From: Acidithiobacillus sp.
GTDB lineage: Bacteria; Pseudomonadota; Gammaproteobacteria; Acidithiobacillales; Acidithiobacillaceae
Assembly: GCA_027365525.1 (NCBI GenBank)
Contig: DAHXMJ010000001.1
Span: 1-51,661 of the forward strand
DNA length: 51,661 nucleotides
Direction: 5' to 3'
Below the pieces are notes generated by a model. That model did not search any database, was not told the DNA's origin, and worked only from the letters and a program-made list of their open reading frames with translations. A program made the translations under genes and the position numbers. This document shows positions 28,030-36,647 of this stretch, piece by piece. The stretch's first letter is position 1. Each line of letters starts with the position of its first letter.

Positions 28030-28608
28030 CTAAGGCCTGAAGACACGCAACACGGCCGGGGACTTGATTGTATGCAACAAGGCCATACCGATATGTCCCC
28101 ACCAATATAGCCAGACAAAAGATGATAGAAAATCATGCAGTTTCTTTGGTATTTGGTAAAAGGCTATAGGTGCAGATACCCCACCATTTGGGATTAGAAA
28201 AAACATTATAAATCCCAGGACGGCCATGCCAGTTACAGCCAACAAACCAAGTCCATGTATCATTCCTGGCAAACCACCCCTCATCCCGCTGGGTGGAAGC
28301 CTTCCATCTGCCAGTCCTTTTATATCTCTGCATATGTTTTCCAAATACTCGCCCCTGTATGGGAAAATATGTGAGCGCAGACTTTTGATGCGCAGAACTT
28401 CGACCCACAATGCCAAAACAATTAGCGCTGCAGCCATGCCCACCCACATGTGTGCATGAAATAGCAGATGCCTAAACGGAAGCTCCCCCACTTTTTTCCA
28501 AATTGCCTTCATATCAAGTTCGCTAAGAAGCAGAAAGGTCACCACCAAAGCAAACCCCATATGTATCCATCGTGTGCTTCTTGGCCATTCTTGAATCTCT
28601 TCTGACAT
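28030..28608 (-). CDS. Cytochrome b561/b-type membrane protein
   Basis: About 192 residues with four hydrophobic helices. Histidines placed for two b hemes are visible: RWIHMGFAL in helix 1, HLLFHAHMWVGM in helix 2, MIHGLGLLAV in helix 3 and WWGHIGMALLH in helix 4. It would carry electrons across the inner membrane, probably for a partner enzyme that is not encoded nearby. The gene is more AT-rich than its surroundings, consistent with later acquisition. AAGAGG precedes the ATG at 28608. Confidence 0.82.
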   Translation of the reverse strand: MSEEIQEWPRSTRWIHMGFALVVTFLLLSELDMKAIWKKVGELPFRHLLFHAHMWVGMAAALIVLALWVEVLRIKSLRSHIFPYRGEYLENICRDIKGLADGRLPPSGMRGGLPGMIHGLGLLAVTGMAVLGFIMFFLIPNGGVSAPIAFYQIPKKLHDFLSSFVWLYWWGHIGMALLHTIKSPAVLRVFRP

Positions 28609-29202
28609 AATAACCTCTTGTTTTTAAAATAAAATTATCCAGTTTCAGGGGGGATTTTTACGACAAGCCATGATATACAATAAGCATGAAAAAAACAGCG
28701 TATGTTATGTTATTTTTATTACACTCTTCTGCCGTATGCAGGCCGGCCCTGAAATCACACAACAAGGCTGGCTGACCAGAGGAAAGGTTCCCGGTTTGGT
28801 TGAGGCTTCACTCTTTGGATTAAAATTTGGACCATGAACAGGCCGAAACAGATCTTCTCCTGGCACATGACGTGCCTCAGGGAATTGTCTTTCTTGCCGA
28901 CCTGATCAGGGGCCCCCAAGTGCTGCCTGCGGCGGATAGCATGTTCGTGCATCACTCCATGGTGGTGAAGACCTGTGGTCCGGCAGGACCGGTTGGATAC
29001 CCTTCCTGCACCCATGCACCGGAATCCGGCCTGGACGAATGCCTTGAACCAGAATTTCAGTGCTGCTGCCCTATGCCAGGGTCAACAAGGCCATTTGCGT
29101 CATTTTGCCATAGCAAGCCTTTAAAATTGGTCAGAAGCGCTTTTGACTAGCAGTTACGGGACAGTTCTGGCATAAGCGTATGCAAGGTGCTATCGTTTAC
29201 GT
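28609..29202. other. Intergenic region without a recognisable gene
   Basis: About 590 nt between divergent genes. The left 130 nt are AT-rich and probably hold the promoter of the cytochrome gene; TGTATATCAT on minus is a possible -10. The rest is GC-rich and contains only frames that do not look like proteins. Confidence 0.4.
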
Positions 29203-29484
29203 ATGAGAGCGATCCCCAGTCTATTTTTCGTTTTGACCCTGTCGGCATTGCCCTTGGCATCACCTGCATTCGGCCAGGCCTCAGGCAGCTCAGGCTCGGT
29301 AGGACAGCAGTTCAGCAGTGGGGCAAACAGTGTCGGACAAGGTGCCGCCCAGATTGGAAATGGCATTGCCAATGGTGCGATCCTGACTTGGCACGCCATG
29401 AAAGCTGGGGCAAATGCTTTCGCCAGCGAATTCGGTGGGGGACGGGCGAAAAATTCCCGCCCTCATGGTTCTCCAGCACAATAA
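29203..29484 (+). CDS. Small secreted Gly/Ser-rich protein
   Basis: About 93 residues. A signal peptide (FVLTLSALPLASPAFGQA) is followed by a Gly/Ser/Ala/Asn-rich mature part, with short repeats of the kind GxGAxQIGNGIANGA, and a basic tail. I do not recognise the family; such proteins are common envelope components in acidophiles. It lies 202 nt before the pigment operon, in the same direction, but a separate promoter candidate lies between them, so it may not belong to the pathway. Confidence 0.6.
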   Translation: MRAIPSLFFVLTLSALPLASPAFGQASGSSGSVGQQFSSGANSVGQGAAQIGNGIANGAILTWHAMKAGANAFASEFGGGRAKNSRPHGSPAQ

Positions 29485-29551
29485 TCCCCAGCACCAGCAG
29501 CCGTACAGCCTTCACCAAGCCCAGCTAGCCAGACCCGTACCCGCCTGCCGG

Positions 29552-29579
29552 TTGCAACAGGGGGATGATCTGGTATAGT
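29552..29579 (+). promoter_or_regulatory. Candidate sigma-70 promoter of the pigment operon
   Basis: TTGCAA (29552-29557) and TATAGT (29574-29579) with a 16-nt spacer, about 105 nt before the ACP start. It is the best match in the gap, but only a moderate one. Confidence 0.4.
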
Positions 29580-29686
29580 TGCCTCATGGAAGGGTTGCCT
29601 GTGCAAATTGATCCTAAAAACTGTCTGTCCCTGTCTGCTTTTCAGCCCCCCAAAGAGTCACACAAGGTGACTGGATCGTGTGAGAA

Positions 29687-29965
29687 ATGAGTACCAGCAC
29701 CGCCATGCTGTTACCCGAGGAAGCCGAACTCGCCCGACTGATCGTTGAGACCCTGAACATGGATATTCCAGCGGAAACAATCGATCCGAAAATTCCACTT
29801 TACGGGACAGGCCTTGGTCTGGACTCCATAGACATGCTGGAAATTGCACTTGTCGTGTCCCAGCGCTACGGGGTAAAGCTTCAGGCCGACGATGAAAACA
29901 ACACCCAGATTTTTAGCTCCCTGCGCAGCCTGAGCCGTTTTATTCAGGACAGCCGGAGCAGCTGA
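29687..29965 (+). CDS. Acyl carrier protein of the aryl polyene pathway
   Basis: About 92 residues. Ser47 in GLGLDSIDMLE is the phosphopantetheine attachment site. Acidic helices around it and a C-terminal FSSLRSLSRFIQ fit the ACP fold of aryl polyene and xanthomonadin clusters. It carries the growing polyene. It is the first gene of an operon whose next genes begin immediately after or within its stop. Only this one ACP is visible in the window, while many aryl polyene clusters have two. Confidence 0.92.
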   Translation: MSTSTAMLLPEEAELARLIVETLNMDIPAETIDPKIPLYGTGLGLDSIDMLEIALVVSQRYGVKLQADDENNTQIFSSLRSLSRFIQDSRSS

Positions 29966-30538
29966 ATGCGGGCTCCAGCGACAGCCAGTCCATTTGGCCT
30001 GTCCCTGCTGGGTTTCCTTCTCGTCCCCGCTCTGTTCCATCTTGCCATTGTCCTGACATCCTCTGTACCACTGGCTTTCCGGTTTACCCCAGGGGTGCTG
30101 GCCAAACTTGGTCTGGTATCTGTGGCCGCAGCCATGCACTGGGGAATCTATGCAAGCCTTCTGGCCACATTCGGGCTGACACTTCGACGGGGTCGTGAGC
30201 CCATCATCACCACTATGGTGCGGCGCCTGCACGGTGAAATTGACGATGAAATCGTGCTCTATACACGCAAGGTCACCATTGCCTGGACACTGTTCTTTGC
30301 CATGCAGCTTGTTCTTTCCGTTTCCCTGCTCTGTTGCGCGCCCCTGGTGGTCTGGTCCTTCTTCGTCAACATTCTGGATCTTCCGCTGATAGCCACCATG
30401 TTTGCCAGCGAATATGCCATCCGGATCCGGTGTCTTCAGAACCCTCCCCGCGACTCCCTGTCCGCGGTGTTTTCCATGATCACCGCTGCCGTACACGAGA
30501 AACCGGTGCAGCAGCGGGCTGGACCCGGGGCTAGATGA
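29966..30538 (+). CDS. Inner-membrane protein of aryl polyene cluster (COG4648-like)
   Basis: About 190 residues with four or five hydrophobic helices (SLLGFLLVPALFHLAIVLTSS, LGLVSVAAAMHWGIY, WTLFFAMQLVLSVSLLCCAP, WSFFVNILDLPLIA). A conserved loop VRRLHGEIDDEIVLYTRKVT lies between helices 2 and 3. This membrane protein accompanies the ACP and ligase genes in most aryl polyene clusters; its biochemical role is unknown. The start directly follows the ACP stop (TGAATG), and the stop overlaps the ligase start (ATGA). Confidence 0.83.
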   Translation: MRAPATASPFGLSLLGFLLVPALFHLAIVLTSSVPLAFRFTPGVLAKLGLVSVAAAMHWGIYASLLATFGLTLRRGREPIITTMVRRLHGEIDDEIVLYTRKVTIAWTLFFAMQLVLSVSLLCCAPLVVWSFFVNILDLPLIATMFASEYAIRIRCLQNPPRDSLSAVFSMITAAVHEKPVQQRAGPGAR

Positions 30539-31869
30539 GCACTGTTGCGGGCCAGCACTATCCTATTGCCTGCCATGCAGCACATGAGGTCATAGCCCGG
30601 CGGGGAATCCATACGGTCAGCATGGCACAGTTCCAGAAGCATGTTGCGGCCCTTGCATCCATGCTGCCTGAACGGCAGCATGTCCTTAACCTGTGTGCTG
30701 ACCGCTACCACTTTATCGTTGGTTTTGCCGCCGCACTTGCACGTGGACAGGTCAGTCTGATGCCGTCTGCCAGCGTACCGGTAGCCCTGCGCATTCTTGC
30801 CGAGGATTACCCGGATATTTACGCGCTCACTGATTCGGGCAACACGGTAGCACTCCCCAGCATCGTCTTTCCAGACGATCTTGATGGCCATGACCCCCGG
30901 CCTCCGGCACCCATACCGGGCGTACGCCTGTCTTCCATCCAGTTCACCTCTGGCTCCACCGGCCGTCCCAAACCCGTACCCAAGTCCTGGTCCACGCTTG
31001 TGCACAGTGCCCGGATGTCCGGAATCCGGCTGAATGCCGCACAGCTCCAGGGCGCCACCATTGTTGGTACAGTTCCCCACCAGCACAGCTACGGGCTCGA
31101 ATCCATTGTTATGCTGGCACTTCAGCACGGGTTTGCTGTGGAAGCCGCAACTCCGCTCTACCCTGCCGACATCCGTGCCATACTGGAACGCACACCCCGC
31201 CCGCGCATTCTTGTATCAACGCCGGTACACCTGCGTGCACTTGTGGCAGAACCGGAAGGAATGCCGAAAGTCGATCTTATTCTGTCCGCTACCGCACCGC
31301 TGCCAGGACCACTGGCAGTGGCAGCTGAATCCTGTTTTCATGCCCCCTTGCTGGAAATCTATGGCTGTACCGAAGCCGGACAGGTTGCAACCCGGCGTAC
31401 CACACAGGAGAGCGACTGGCACATGTTTGATGGTATTGCCATCCACCACGACGGGACCGGAAACTGGGCAAGCGGTCCTGCAGTAGAGGGAGTTGCGCCC
31501 CTGCAGGACATTATTGAAATTACCGGGCCGCGGCATTTCCGTCTGGGAGCTCGCGCCGCAGATCTCATAAATATTGCAGGTAAACGCAGTTCCCTCCCCT
31601 ATCTCAACGGCCAGCTTCTTTCCATTCCCGGGGTCGAGGACGGGGTATTTCTGCTTGACGATACCACCACAGTGGGCCTGGTCCAGCGCCTGATAGCCAT
31701 AGTGGTGGCCCCCGCCCTTTCCACCGGGGAGGTCCTGCAGGCCCTCAGAGAACGCATTGACCCGGCCTTTCTCCCACGCAGGCTTGCGATAGTGCAATCC
31801 CTGCCCCGCAATGCACTGGGCAAGCTGCCCCGTTCGGATCTTCTTCAGCTGATGGAGGACACCGTGTGA
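30535..31869 (+). CDS. AMP-dependent acyl-ACP ligase for aryl starter loading
   Basis: About 444 residues of the ANL adenylation superfamily. Visible are the P-loop FTSGSTGRPKPV, the motif LEIYGCTEAG, the hinge-side DLINIAGKRSS and the C-terminal ALGKLPRSDL lysine motif. In xanthomonadin and aryl polyene pathways this enzyme activates the aryl acid and loads it on the ACP. Here the likely substrate is hydroxybenzoate made by the chorismatase at 43.8-44.8 kb (inference). The start overlaps the previous stop. Confidence 0.88.
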   Translation: MSTVAGQHYPIACHAAHEVIARRGIHTVSMAQFQKHVAALASMLPERQHVLNLCADRYHFIVGFAAALARGQVSLMPSASVPVALRILAEDYPDIYALTDSGNTVALPSIVFPDDLDGHDPRPPAPIPGVRLSSIQFTSGSTGRPKPVPKSWSTLVHSARMSGIRLNAAQLQGATIVGTVPHQHSYGLESIVMLALQHGFAVEAATPLYPADIRAILERTPRPRILVSTPVHLRALVAEPEGMPKVDLILSATAPLPGPLAVAAESCFHAPLLEIYGCTEAGQVATRRTTQESDWHMFDGIAIHHDGTGNWASGPAVEGVAPLQDIIEITGPRHFRLGARAADLINIAGKRSSLPYLNGQLLSIPGVEDGVFLLDDTTTVGLVQRLIAIVVAPALSTGEVLQALRERIDPAFLPRRLAIVQSLPRNALGKLPRSDLLQLMEDTV

Positions 31870-32153
31870 ATGGCCTCGAGACACGGATCCTCATGATCCC
31901 GGCCGACCATCCCAGCGCGGCTGGGCACTTTCCGGGAAATCCCATCATTCCTGGTGCACTCCTTCTCGACTCTGTACTTTCCGCCATGGCGGTAGCCGGA
32001 TCCCCTGTCATACACAGCGCAAAATTCCTGCGCCCAGTCCGTCCAGGGACCCTGATAGAGCTGCGCTGGCAGACAGCTGGCGAAAACCGGATGAGTTTCG
32101 AGTGCATTGCCAACGGAAAACCTGCCATGACCGGAGTGGTGGCAACCGGATGA
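31866..32153 (+). CDS. Hotdog-fold 3-hydroxyacyl-ACP dehydratase (ApeI-like)
   Basis: About 95 residues, a short FabA/FabZ-like hotdog domain. The hallmark HFPGNPIIPGALLLDSV is present near residue 21, and the strand IHSAKFLRPVRPG follows. It should remove water from the beta-hydroxy intermediate to make the polyene double bond, perhaps together with the second dehydratase at 39857-40300. The start is GTG at 31866, overlapping the ligase stop (GTGA); its end overlaps the acyltransferase start. Confidence 0.83.
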   Translation: MNGLETRILMIPADHPSAAGHFPGNPIIPGALLLDSVLSAMAVAGSPVIHSAKFLRPVRPGTLIELRWQTAGENRMSFECIANGKPAMTGVVATG

Positions 32154-33052
32154 AAGGTGACGCCCAGATCCAGGAGTGGACTACCAGGGCCGAGCGGGGT
32201 TCTTTACCGCTGATCCGGGCCTGCGTCTGGCTTGCACTCCGCCTTGGCCGCAGTACGGTAAGAATTTTTCTTTATCCAATCTGCCTGTACTTCCTGCTAT
32301 CATCACCGGCATCCACCGCCGCATCGCGGAGCTATCTCAGCCGTGTGCTGGGCCGGCCGGCAAGGTGGACAGATATTTTTCGGCATTTTCTCACCTTCGC
32401 TTCCTGCCTTCTTGACCGGGTCTTTCTTCTCAACGATCAGGGATACTGGTTCGATATCACCGTGCATGGCGAGCAGCTGCTCCAGGGGATTGAGGCATCG
32501 GGTCAGGGCTGCATGCTTTTTGGTGCGCATTTTGGCAGCTTTGAGGTAGCCCGGGCCGTGGGACGCCAGCGCAGTGACCTGCCTATCAGCCTGCTCATGT
32601 ACGAGGAAAACGCACAGAAAATTCGCGCAGCCATGGCCGCCATCAATCCCCGGCTGGCCACCGAGGTAATCGGGCTCGGACGCCTGGATTCGCTCATTGC
32701 AGTGGCGGGACGGCTTCAGCACGGACATTTCATCGGCGTGCTGGCAGACCGGAATGTCGATGGCCGCGACCTTGTCCGTTACCCTTTTCTGGGCAGAGAG
32801 GCCAGCTTTCCGAAGGGCCCCTTCCGCGTGGCCATGCTGCTCCAGCGGCCGGTAGTAATGATGGTCTGCATTTACCGCGGTGGGCATGCGTACGAAGTTT
32901 TTTTCGAGCAGATCGCGCCGGCCACCAGTGGGCGTCCGGCCCATCCCGAGGCATGGATCAGCGATGTCATGCAACGGTACGTCAGCCGGCTGGAAGACTT
33001 CTGCCGTGAAGCGCCATTCAACTGGTTCAATTTTTATGATTTCTGGTCCTGA
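32150..33052 (+). CDS. LpxL/HtrB-type lipid acyltransferase
   Basis: About 300 residues of the lysophospholipid/lauroyl acyltransferase family. The catalytic HX4E motif is H127-FGSF-E132 in GAHFGSFEVA; one hydrophobic segment at residues 35-55 anchors it to the membrane. VLADRNVDGRDLVRYPFLGR, then ASFPKGPFRVAML, is the second acceptor-site region. In aryl polyene clusters this enzyme probably moves the polyene, or an acyl chain, onto the lipid anchor. The ATG overlaps the previous stop (ATGA). Confidence 0.86.
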   Translation: MKGDAQIQEWTTRAERGSLPLIRACVWLALRLGRSTVRIFLYPICLYFLLSSPASTAASRSYLSRVLGRPARWTDIFRHFLTFASCLLDRVFLLNDQGYWFDITVHGEQLLQGIEASGQGCMLFGAHFGSFEVARAVGRQRSDLPISLLMYEENAQKIRAAMAAINPRLATEVIGLGRLDSLIAVAGRLQHGHFIGVLADRNVDGRDLVRYPFLGREASFPKGPFRVAMLLQRPVVMMVCIYRGGHAYEVFFEQIAPATSGRPAHPEAWISDVMQRYVSRLEDFCREAPFNWFNFYDFWS

Positions 33053-33053
33053 A

Positions 33054-33641
33054 ATGCGCCGTCTTCTGCTGGCTGTTCTGCTCTTTGCGCCGGTCTGCGC
33101 AGGGGCGCAGACCATTCCCTGGGGACTGGATGCCCTGATGCAGCAAATGGCCCATGTGAAAAAGGCCACCGCCAGCTTCACTGCACAAAAAACATCCCCC
33201 CTGCTCACCACCCCTCTTTCGGCACGGGGCGTACTGGTCTACCGGGCGCCCTATTACATGCGCAAGACTACCCTTTCCCCGGTACATGAGGTGTTTATTC
33301 TCGACCATGACCGGATCACGATGAGTGGCGGTCCTGGCGGTCAGACACAGAGGTTCAGCACCTCAGATGCCCCGCAGATTGCCGGACTGGTCACTGGCAT
33401 CCGTGCCGTTCTTGCCGGAGATACGGCCACACTTACACGGCTCTATTCCGTCGGGCTCAGGGGAACCGAAGGTACCTGGCAGCTGCGCCTTGTGCCGCTG
33501 GATGCCCGCACAAGAAAAATCGTGAAATCAATCACCATCGCTGGTAGTGATGACCGCGTCACGGGCATAGATACGCTTGCCCCCAGCGGGGGCCTTACCC
33601 GCATGCATGTAACCGAGACCATAACCACCGATGCGCACTGA
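33054..33641 (+). CDS. LolA-like outer-membrane lipoprotein carrier
   Basis: About 195 residues. A signal peptide (RLLLAVLLFAPVCAGA) is followed by a LolA-type half-barrel: MAHVKKATASFTAQKTSPLL, RGVLVYRAPYYMRKTTLSP and FILDHDRITM are typical strands. Cluster-specific LolA proteins are thought to ferry the polyene lipid across the periplasm. The start follows the acyltransferase stop by 1 nt; an in-frame ATG at 33036 inside that gene is an alternative. Its end overlaps the exporter gene by 11 nt. Confidence 0.82.
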   Translation: MRRLLLAVLLFAPVCAGAQTIPWGLDALMQQMAHVKKATASFTAQKTSPLLTTPLSARGVLVYRAPYYMRKTTLSPVHEVFILDHDRITMSGGPGGQTQRFSTSDAPQIAGLVTGIRAVLAGDTATLTRLYSVGLRGTEGTWQLRLVPLDARTRKIVKSITIAGSDDRVTGIDTLAPSGGLTRMHVTETITTDAH

Positions 33642-35961
33642 CCGCCTCGCACTTGGATTATGGCTGCTTCTGCTGGCCGTATGCGCAGTCATCGACGCAA
33701 GCAGCGTTTACCGCACAAAGATGGGAGATTTCCTGCCGCATTCGGCTTCCCTGGCGCAACGGGTGCTGGCACGGCAGGTTAATGGTGGGGCCGCCTCCCA
33801 CATTCTTCTGGTATCACTGCACGGTGCACCAACGGCAACACTGGCCACCCTGAGTGAGGGGCTGGCCAAACGCCTGCGCCAGAACCCGGCTTTCATCGAT
33901 GTTCTGAATGGTGATGCCCAATCTCTGGCACCCATTCAGAACTTTATATGGAAAAACCGCTACCTGCTGAGTCCAACCGTGACGTCCGGCCGGTTTTCCG
34001 CGCCGTCACTCCATTCTTCCCTGACCGGCGATCTGGGACTGCTGGCAACCGATCTTGCCCCAATGCTCAGCCATAGCATTCCTGCAGATCCAACCCAGGA
34101 GATCATGAGCGTCATGGACCTTCTGAAACCCGCGGGACGCGGACCAGAGCAGATGGACGGCGTCTGGACCTCTCCCCACGGCACGGCGGCCCTTCTCCTG
34201 CTGCATACCGCAGCGCCAGGCTTTGATCTTAATGCCCAGCAGCGTGATCTCCAGACACTGGATGCCATGTTTTCCCGTATCCGGGCCAAAACCCGCGGGG
34301 CACAAATGGTACGGCTGGAGGTCACGGGGCCCGGCGTATTCGGCGTACGCACACGGGCCGTGATCAAGGATGATGTTACTCTCCTTTCGTCAGTCGCGAT
34401 AACCGCCATTGTCCTGCTTCTGCTCTACGTCTACCGTTCTCCGCGCATGCTGCTGCTGGGAATATTGCCCATTGTCAGCGGGGCCATAACGGCTATCGCG
34501 GCCGTGTCCCTTGTTTTTGGCTTCGTGCACGGCATAACCCTCGGATTTGGGATTACGCTCATGGGTGAAGCGATGGATTACACGATCTATCTTTTTACCC
34601 AGACCGCAAGGGATGGCAGCGCGCAGGGCACGATCAGGAGAATATGGCCTACGCTTCGGCTTGGCGCACTGACCTCGGTGGTCGGGTTTTCCGCCATGCT
34701 GGCCTCAAGCTTCACCGGTTTCGCGCAGCTTGGCCTGTTTTCCATCGTTGGGCTGGTCACTGCCGCTGGAGTCACCCGATTTGTCCTGCCTCCGCTTGTT
34801 CCCGTCCAATTTTTCGCTGAAGGGGCAGAAAGAATTGCCAGACCCATGGAGTGGCTCATCCGCAACCGCCGATCTGCCCGCCCGGTTGCCGTTGTGGTGC
34901 TTCTGGGGGCCATCGCAGCGCTTCTGAACCACCAGGGCACGATGTGGGACCAAAACCTCCTGGATTTAAGCCCCATACCGGCTTCTGCCCAGTCACTGGA
35001 CACCAGGCTGCGACACGAACTTGGCATACATGGCCAGCGCTACTTCGCAGTATTCCAGGCGGTCAGTGCCCAACAGGCACTGGACAAAAGCGGCAATCTT
35101 GCCCCCGTTCTGGCTGGGCTCAAGACTTCGGGACTGATAGCTGCCTATGACCTGCCAAGCACCATACTGCCCAGCAGCGCCACCCAGCGCGCACGCCAGG
35201 CCGCCCTGCCCAATGCCGCAATCCTGAAGTCCCACCTGGACCAGGCACTGGCCGGACTGCCGTTCCGCAGCGGGGTTTTCAGCCCTTTCCTCAAGGATGT
35301 GGAATTGGCACGGACAGCGCCCCTGCTGACTCCTGCCAATCTCCCACCAGCGCTTGCGCTCCGTTTCAACTCCATGCTGGTACGCAACGGGTCTGGTTGG
35401 GTGGTCATAGCACCGCTGCGGGGAGTTTCTGACCCGACTGTGGTCAAGCAGCGTCTTGGCACTGCCGGTGCAGATTTCGTCGACCTGGGCCATCAGACCG
35501 GGGTGCTCATGGCCACGTTCCAGCATGAAGCCGTGATGCTGGCCACCTTCGGCAGCCTGGCGATTCTGGTCGTGCTGCTGGCCGGACTGCGCTCACTGCG
35601 CCGCGCCCTCACCGTGGCACTGCCGCTGGCTGCCGCGGTGACGATTACCGCCGCCCTCCTCACCACCAATGGCGGTAAACTGTCCATATTCATGGTCATG
35701 GGATTCATGCTGATTGTGGCGACCGGTTCCAATTACTGCCTGTTCTTTGAACGTGCCATACCCGGCAGCCCATTCTGGGACCGTGCCATTGCCTCGATTG
35801 TCCTGGCCAACCTCTGTACCGTGGGCGCCTATGGGCTCCTGGCGCTGTCCCGCATTCCCGTGCTGCATGACATCGGTCTTACTGTAGCAGCCGGCACGTT
35901 TCTCAGTCTGGTCTGCGGAGCTCTTTTCAGCCTGCCGCCAGACAGGATGCGTACGCCATGA
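33631..35961 (+). CDS. MMPL/RND-superfamily exporter
   Basis: About 776 residues with the duplicated RND plan. One N-terminal helix is followed by a periplasmic loop (about 30-250), then five helices ending near 405. A second single helix, a periplasmic loop (about 430-620) and five more helices complete it. FGITLMGEAMDYTIYLF in the first half and MLIVATGSNYCLFFERAI in the second carry the polar residues of the proton path. It is expected to move the finished pigment lipid out of the inner membrane, working with the LolA-like protein encoded just upstream. Confidence 0.88.
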   Translation: MRTDRLALGLWLLLLAVCAVIDASSVYRTKMGDFLPHSASLAQRVLARQVNGGAASHILLVSLHGAPTATLATLSEGLAKRLRQNPAFIDVLNGDAQSLAPIQNFIWKNRYLLSPTVTSGRFSAPSLHSSLTGDLGLLATDLAPMLSHSIPADPTQEIMSVMDLLKPAGRGPEQMDGVWTSPHGTAALLLLHTAAPGFDLNAQQRDLQTLDAMFSRIRAKTRGAQMVRLEVTGPGVFGVRTRAVIKDDVTLLSSVAITAIVLLLLYVYRSPRMLLLGILPIVSGAITAIAAVSLVFGFVHGITLGFGITLMGEAMDYTIYLFTQTARDGSAQGTIRRIWPTLRLGALTSVVGFSAMLASSFTGFAQLGLFSIVGLVTAAGVTRFVLPPLVPVQFFAEGAERIARPMEWLIRNRRSARPVAVVVLLGAIAALLNHQGTMWDQNLLDLSPIPASAQSLDTRLRHELGIHGQRYFAVFQAVSAQQALDKSGNLAPVLAGLKTSGLIAAYDLPSTILPSSATQRARQAALPNAAILKSHLDQALAGLPFRSGVFSPFLKDVELARTAPLLTPANLPPALALRFNSMLVRNGSGWVVIAPLRGVSDPTVVKQRLGTAGADFVDLGHQTGVLMATFQHEAVMLATFGSLAILVVLLAGLRSLRRALTVALPLAAAVTITAALLTTNGGKLSIFMVMGFMLIVATGSNYCLFFERAIPGSPFWDRAIASIVLANLCTVGAYGLLALSRIPVLHDIGLTVAAGTFLSLVCGALFSLPPDRMRTP

Positions 35962-36647
35962 GCACTGCGGGTATCGCAGCAAGGCTGGACTATGCCTCTC
36001 CCATCCATGGAGAAAACCGCATATTGCTGGTAATGCTGCCGGGTGCAGGCATCCGTGCCCAGGATTTTGCTGCCGAGGGGATGGTGGACACCACCCATGC
36101 CCATCCCCTGCCGATCGACATTGCCGTCGTGGAACCAGAGCTTGCCCTCTATCTGGAGGACGGCATTGCGGACGCGCTCCACAAAGAAATTGCCTGTACT
36201 GCCCTGGATCTGGGATACCGACGCGTATGGCTGCTTGGCATCTCCCTTGGCGGCATGGGAGCACTGCTCTACGCCAGCACCTACCCGGGCAATGTGGAAG
36301 GGATCATACTGCTTGCCCCTTTCCTCGGAACCCGCGGCACGATGGCGGTTCTGGGCAGGGATGGCGGCTTTCAGCCAGACCGTGAGCATCTGGCCACCAC
36401 ATCCTCCGAACAGCGTGTGCTGGCCTGGCTTACGGCACACCTGAAAGACGGGGCAAATGCACCCAGTCTCTATCTGGGCTATGCACGGCAGGACCGTTTC
36501 TCCCACGGCCACAGACTGCTGGCTGATCGTCTGCCACCGGAACGGACCGCCATCCGGGATGGCGTCCATGACTGGAACTCCTGGACAGCGCTTTGGGGGG
36601 ACATTCTGGAACGCCCCCTCTTTTGCCCCACGGGCCGGCGGCAATAG
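35958..36647 (+). CDS. Alpha/beta hydrolase (possible thioesterase of the pathway)
   Basis: About 229 residues. The nucleophile elbow is GISLGGM with Ser96. The preceding LLVMLPGAGIRAQDF gives the oxyanion loop. A late acid in YARQDRFS and the His in DGVHDWNSW complete a plausible triad. No dedicated thioesterase is otherwise visible in this locus, so release of the polyene from the ACP is one possible role; a plain esterase is the alternative. ATGA overlap with the exporter gene ties it to the operon. Confidence 0.78.
   Translation: MSTAGIAARLDYASPIHGENRILLVMLPGAGIRAQDFAAEGMVDTTHAHPLPIDIAVVEPELALYLEDGIADALHKEIACTALDLGYRRVWLLGISLGGMGALLYASTYPGNVEGIILLAPFLGTRGTMAVLGRDGGFQPDREHLATTSSEQRVLAWLTAHLKDGANAPSLYLGYARQDRFSHGHRLLADRLPPERTAIRDGVHDWNSWTALWGDILERPLFCPTGRRQ

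Noticed and set aside
28827-29150. Plus-strand 107-codon frame in the gap before the small secreted protein
   Set aside because: No family-like blocks, and its start has no ribosome site.
36593-36646. Earlier start for the cysteine-hydrolase-like gene inside the hydrolase gene
   Set aside because: It would overlap the hydrolase by 55 nt, while a GTG overlaps the stop exactly, as with other genes of this operon.
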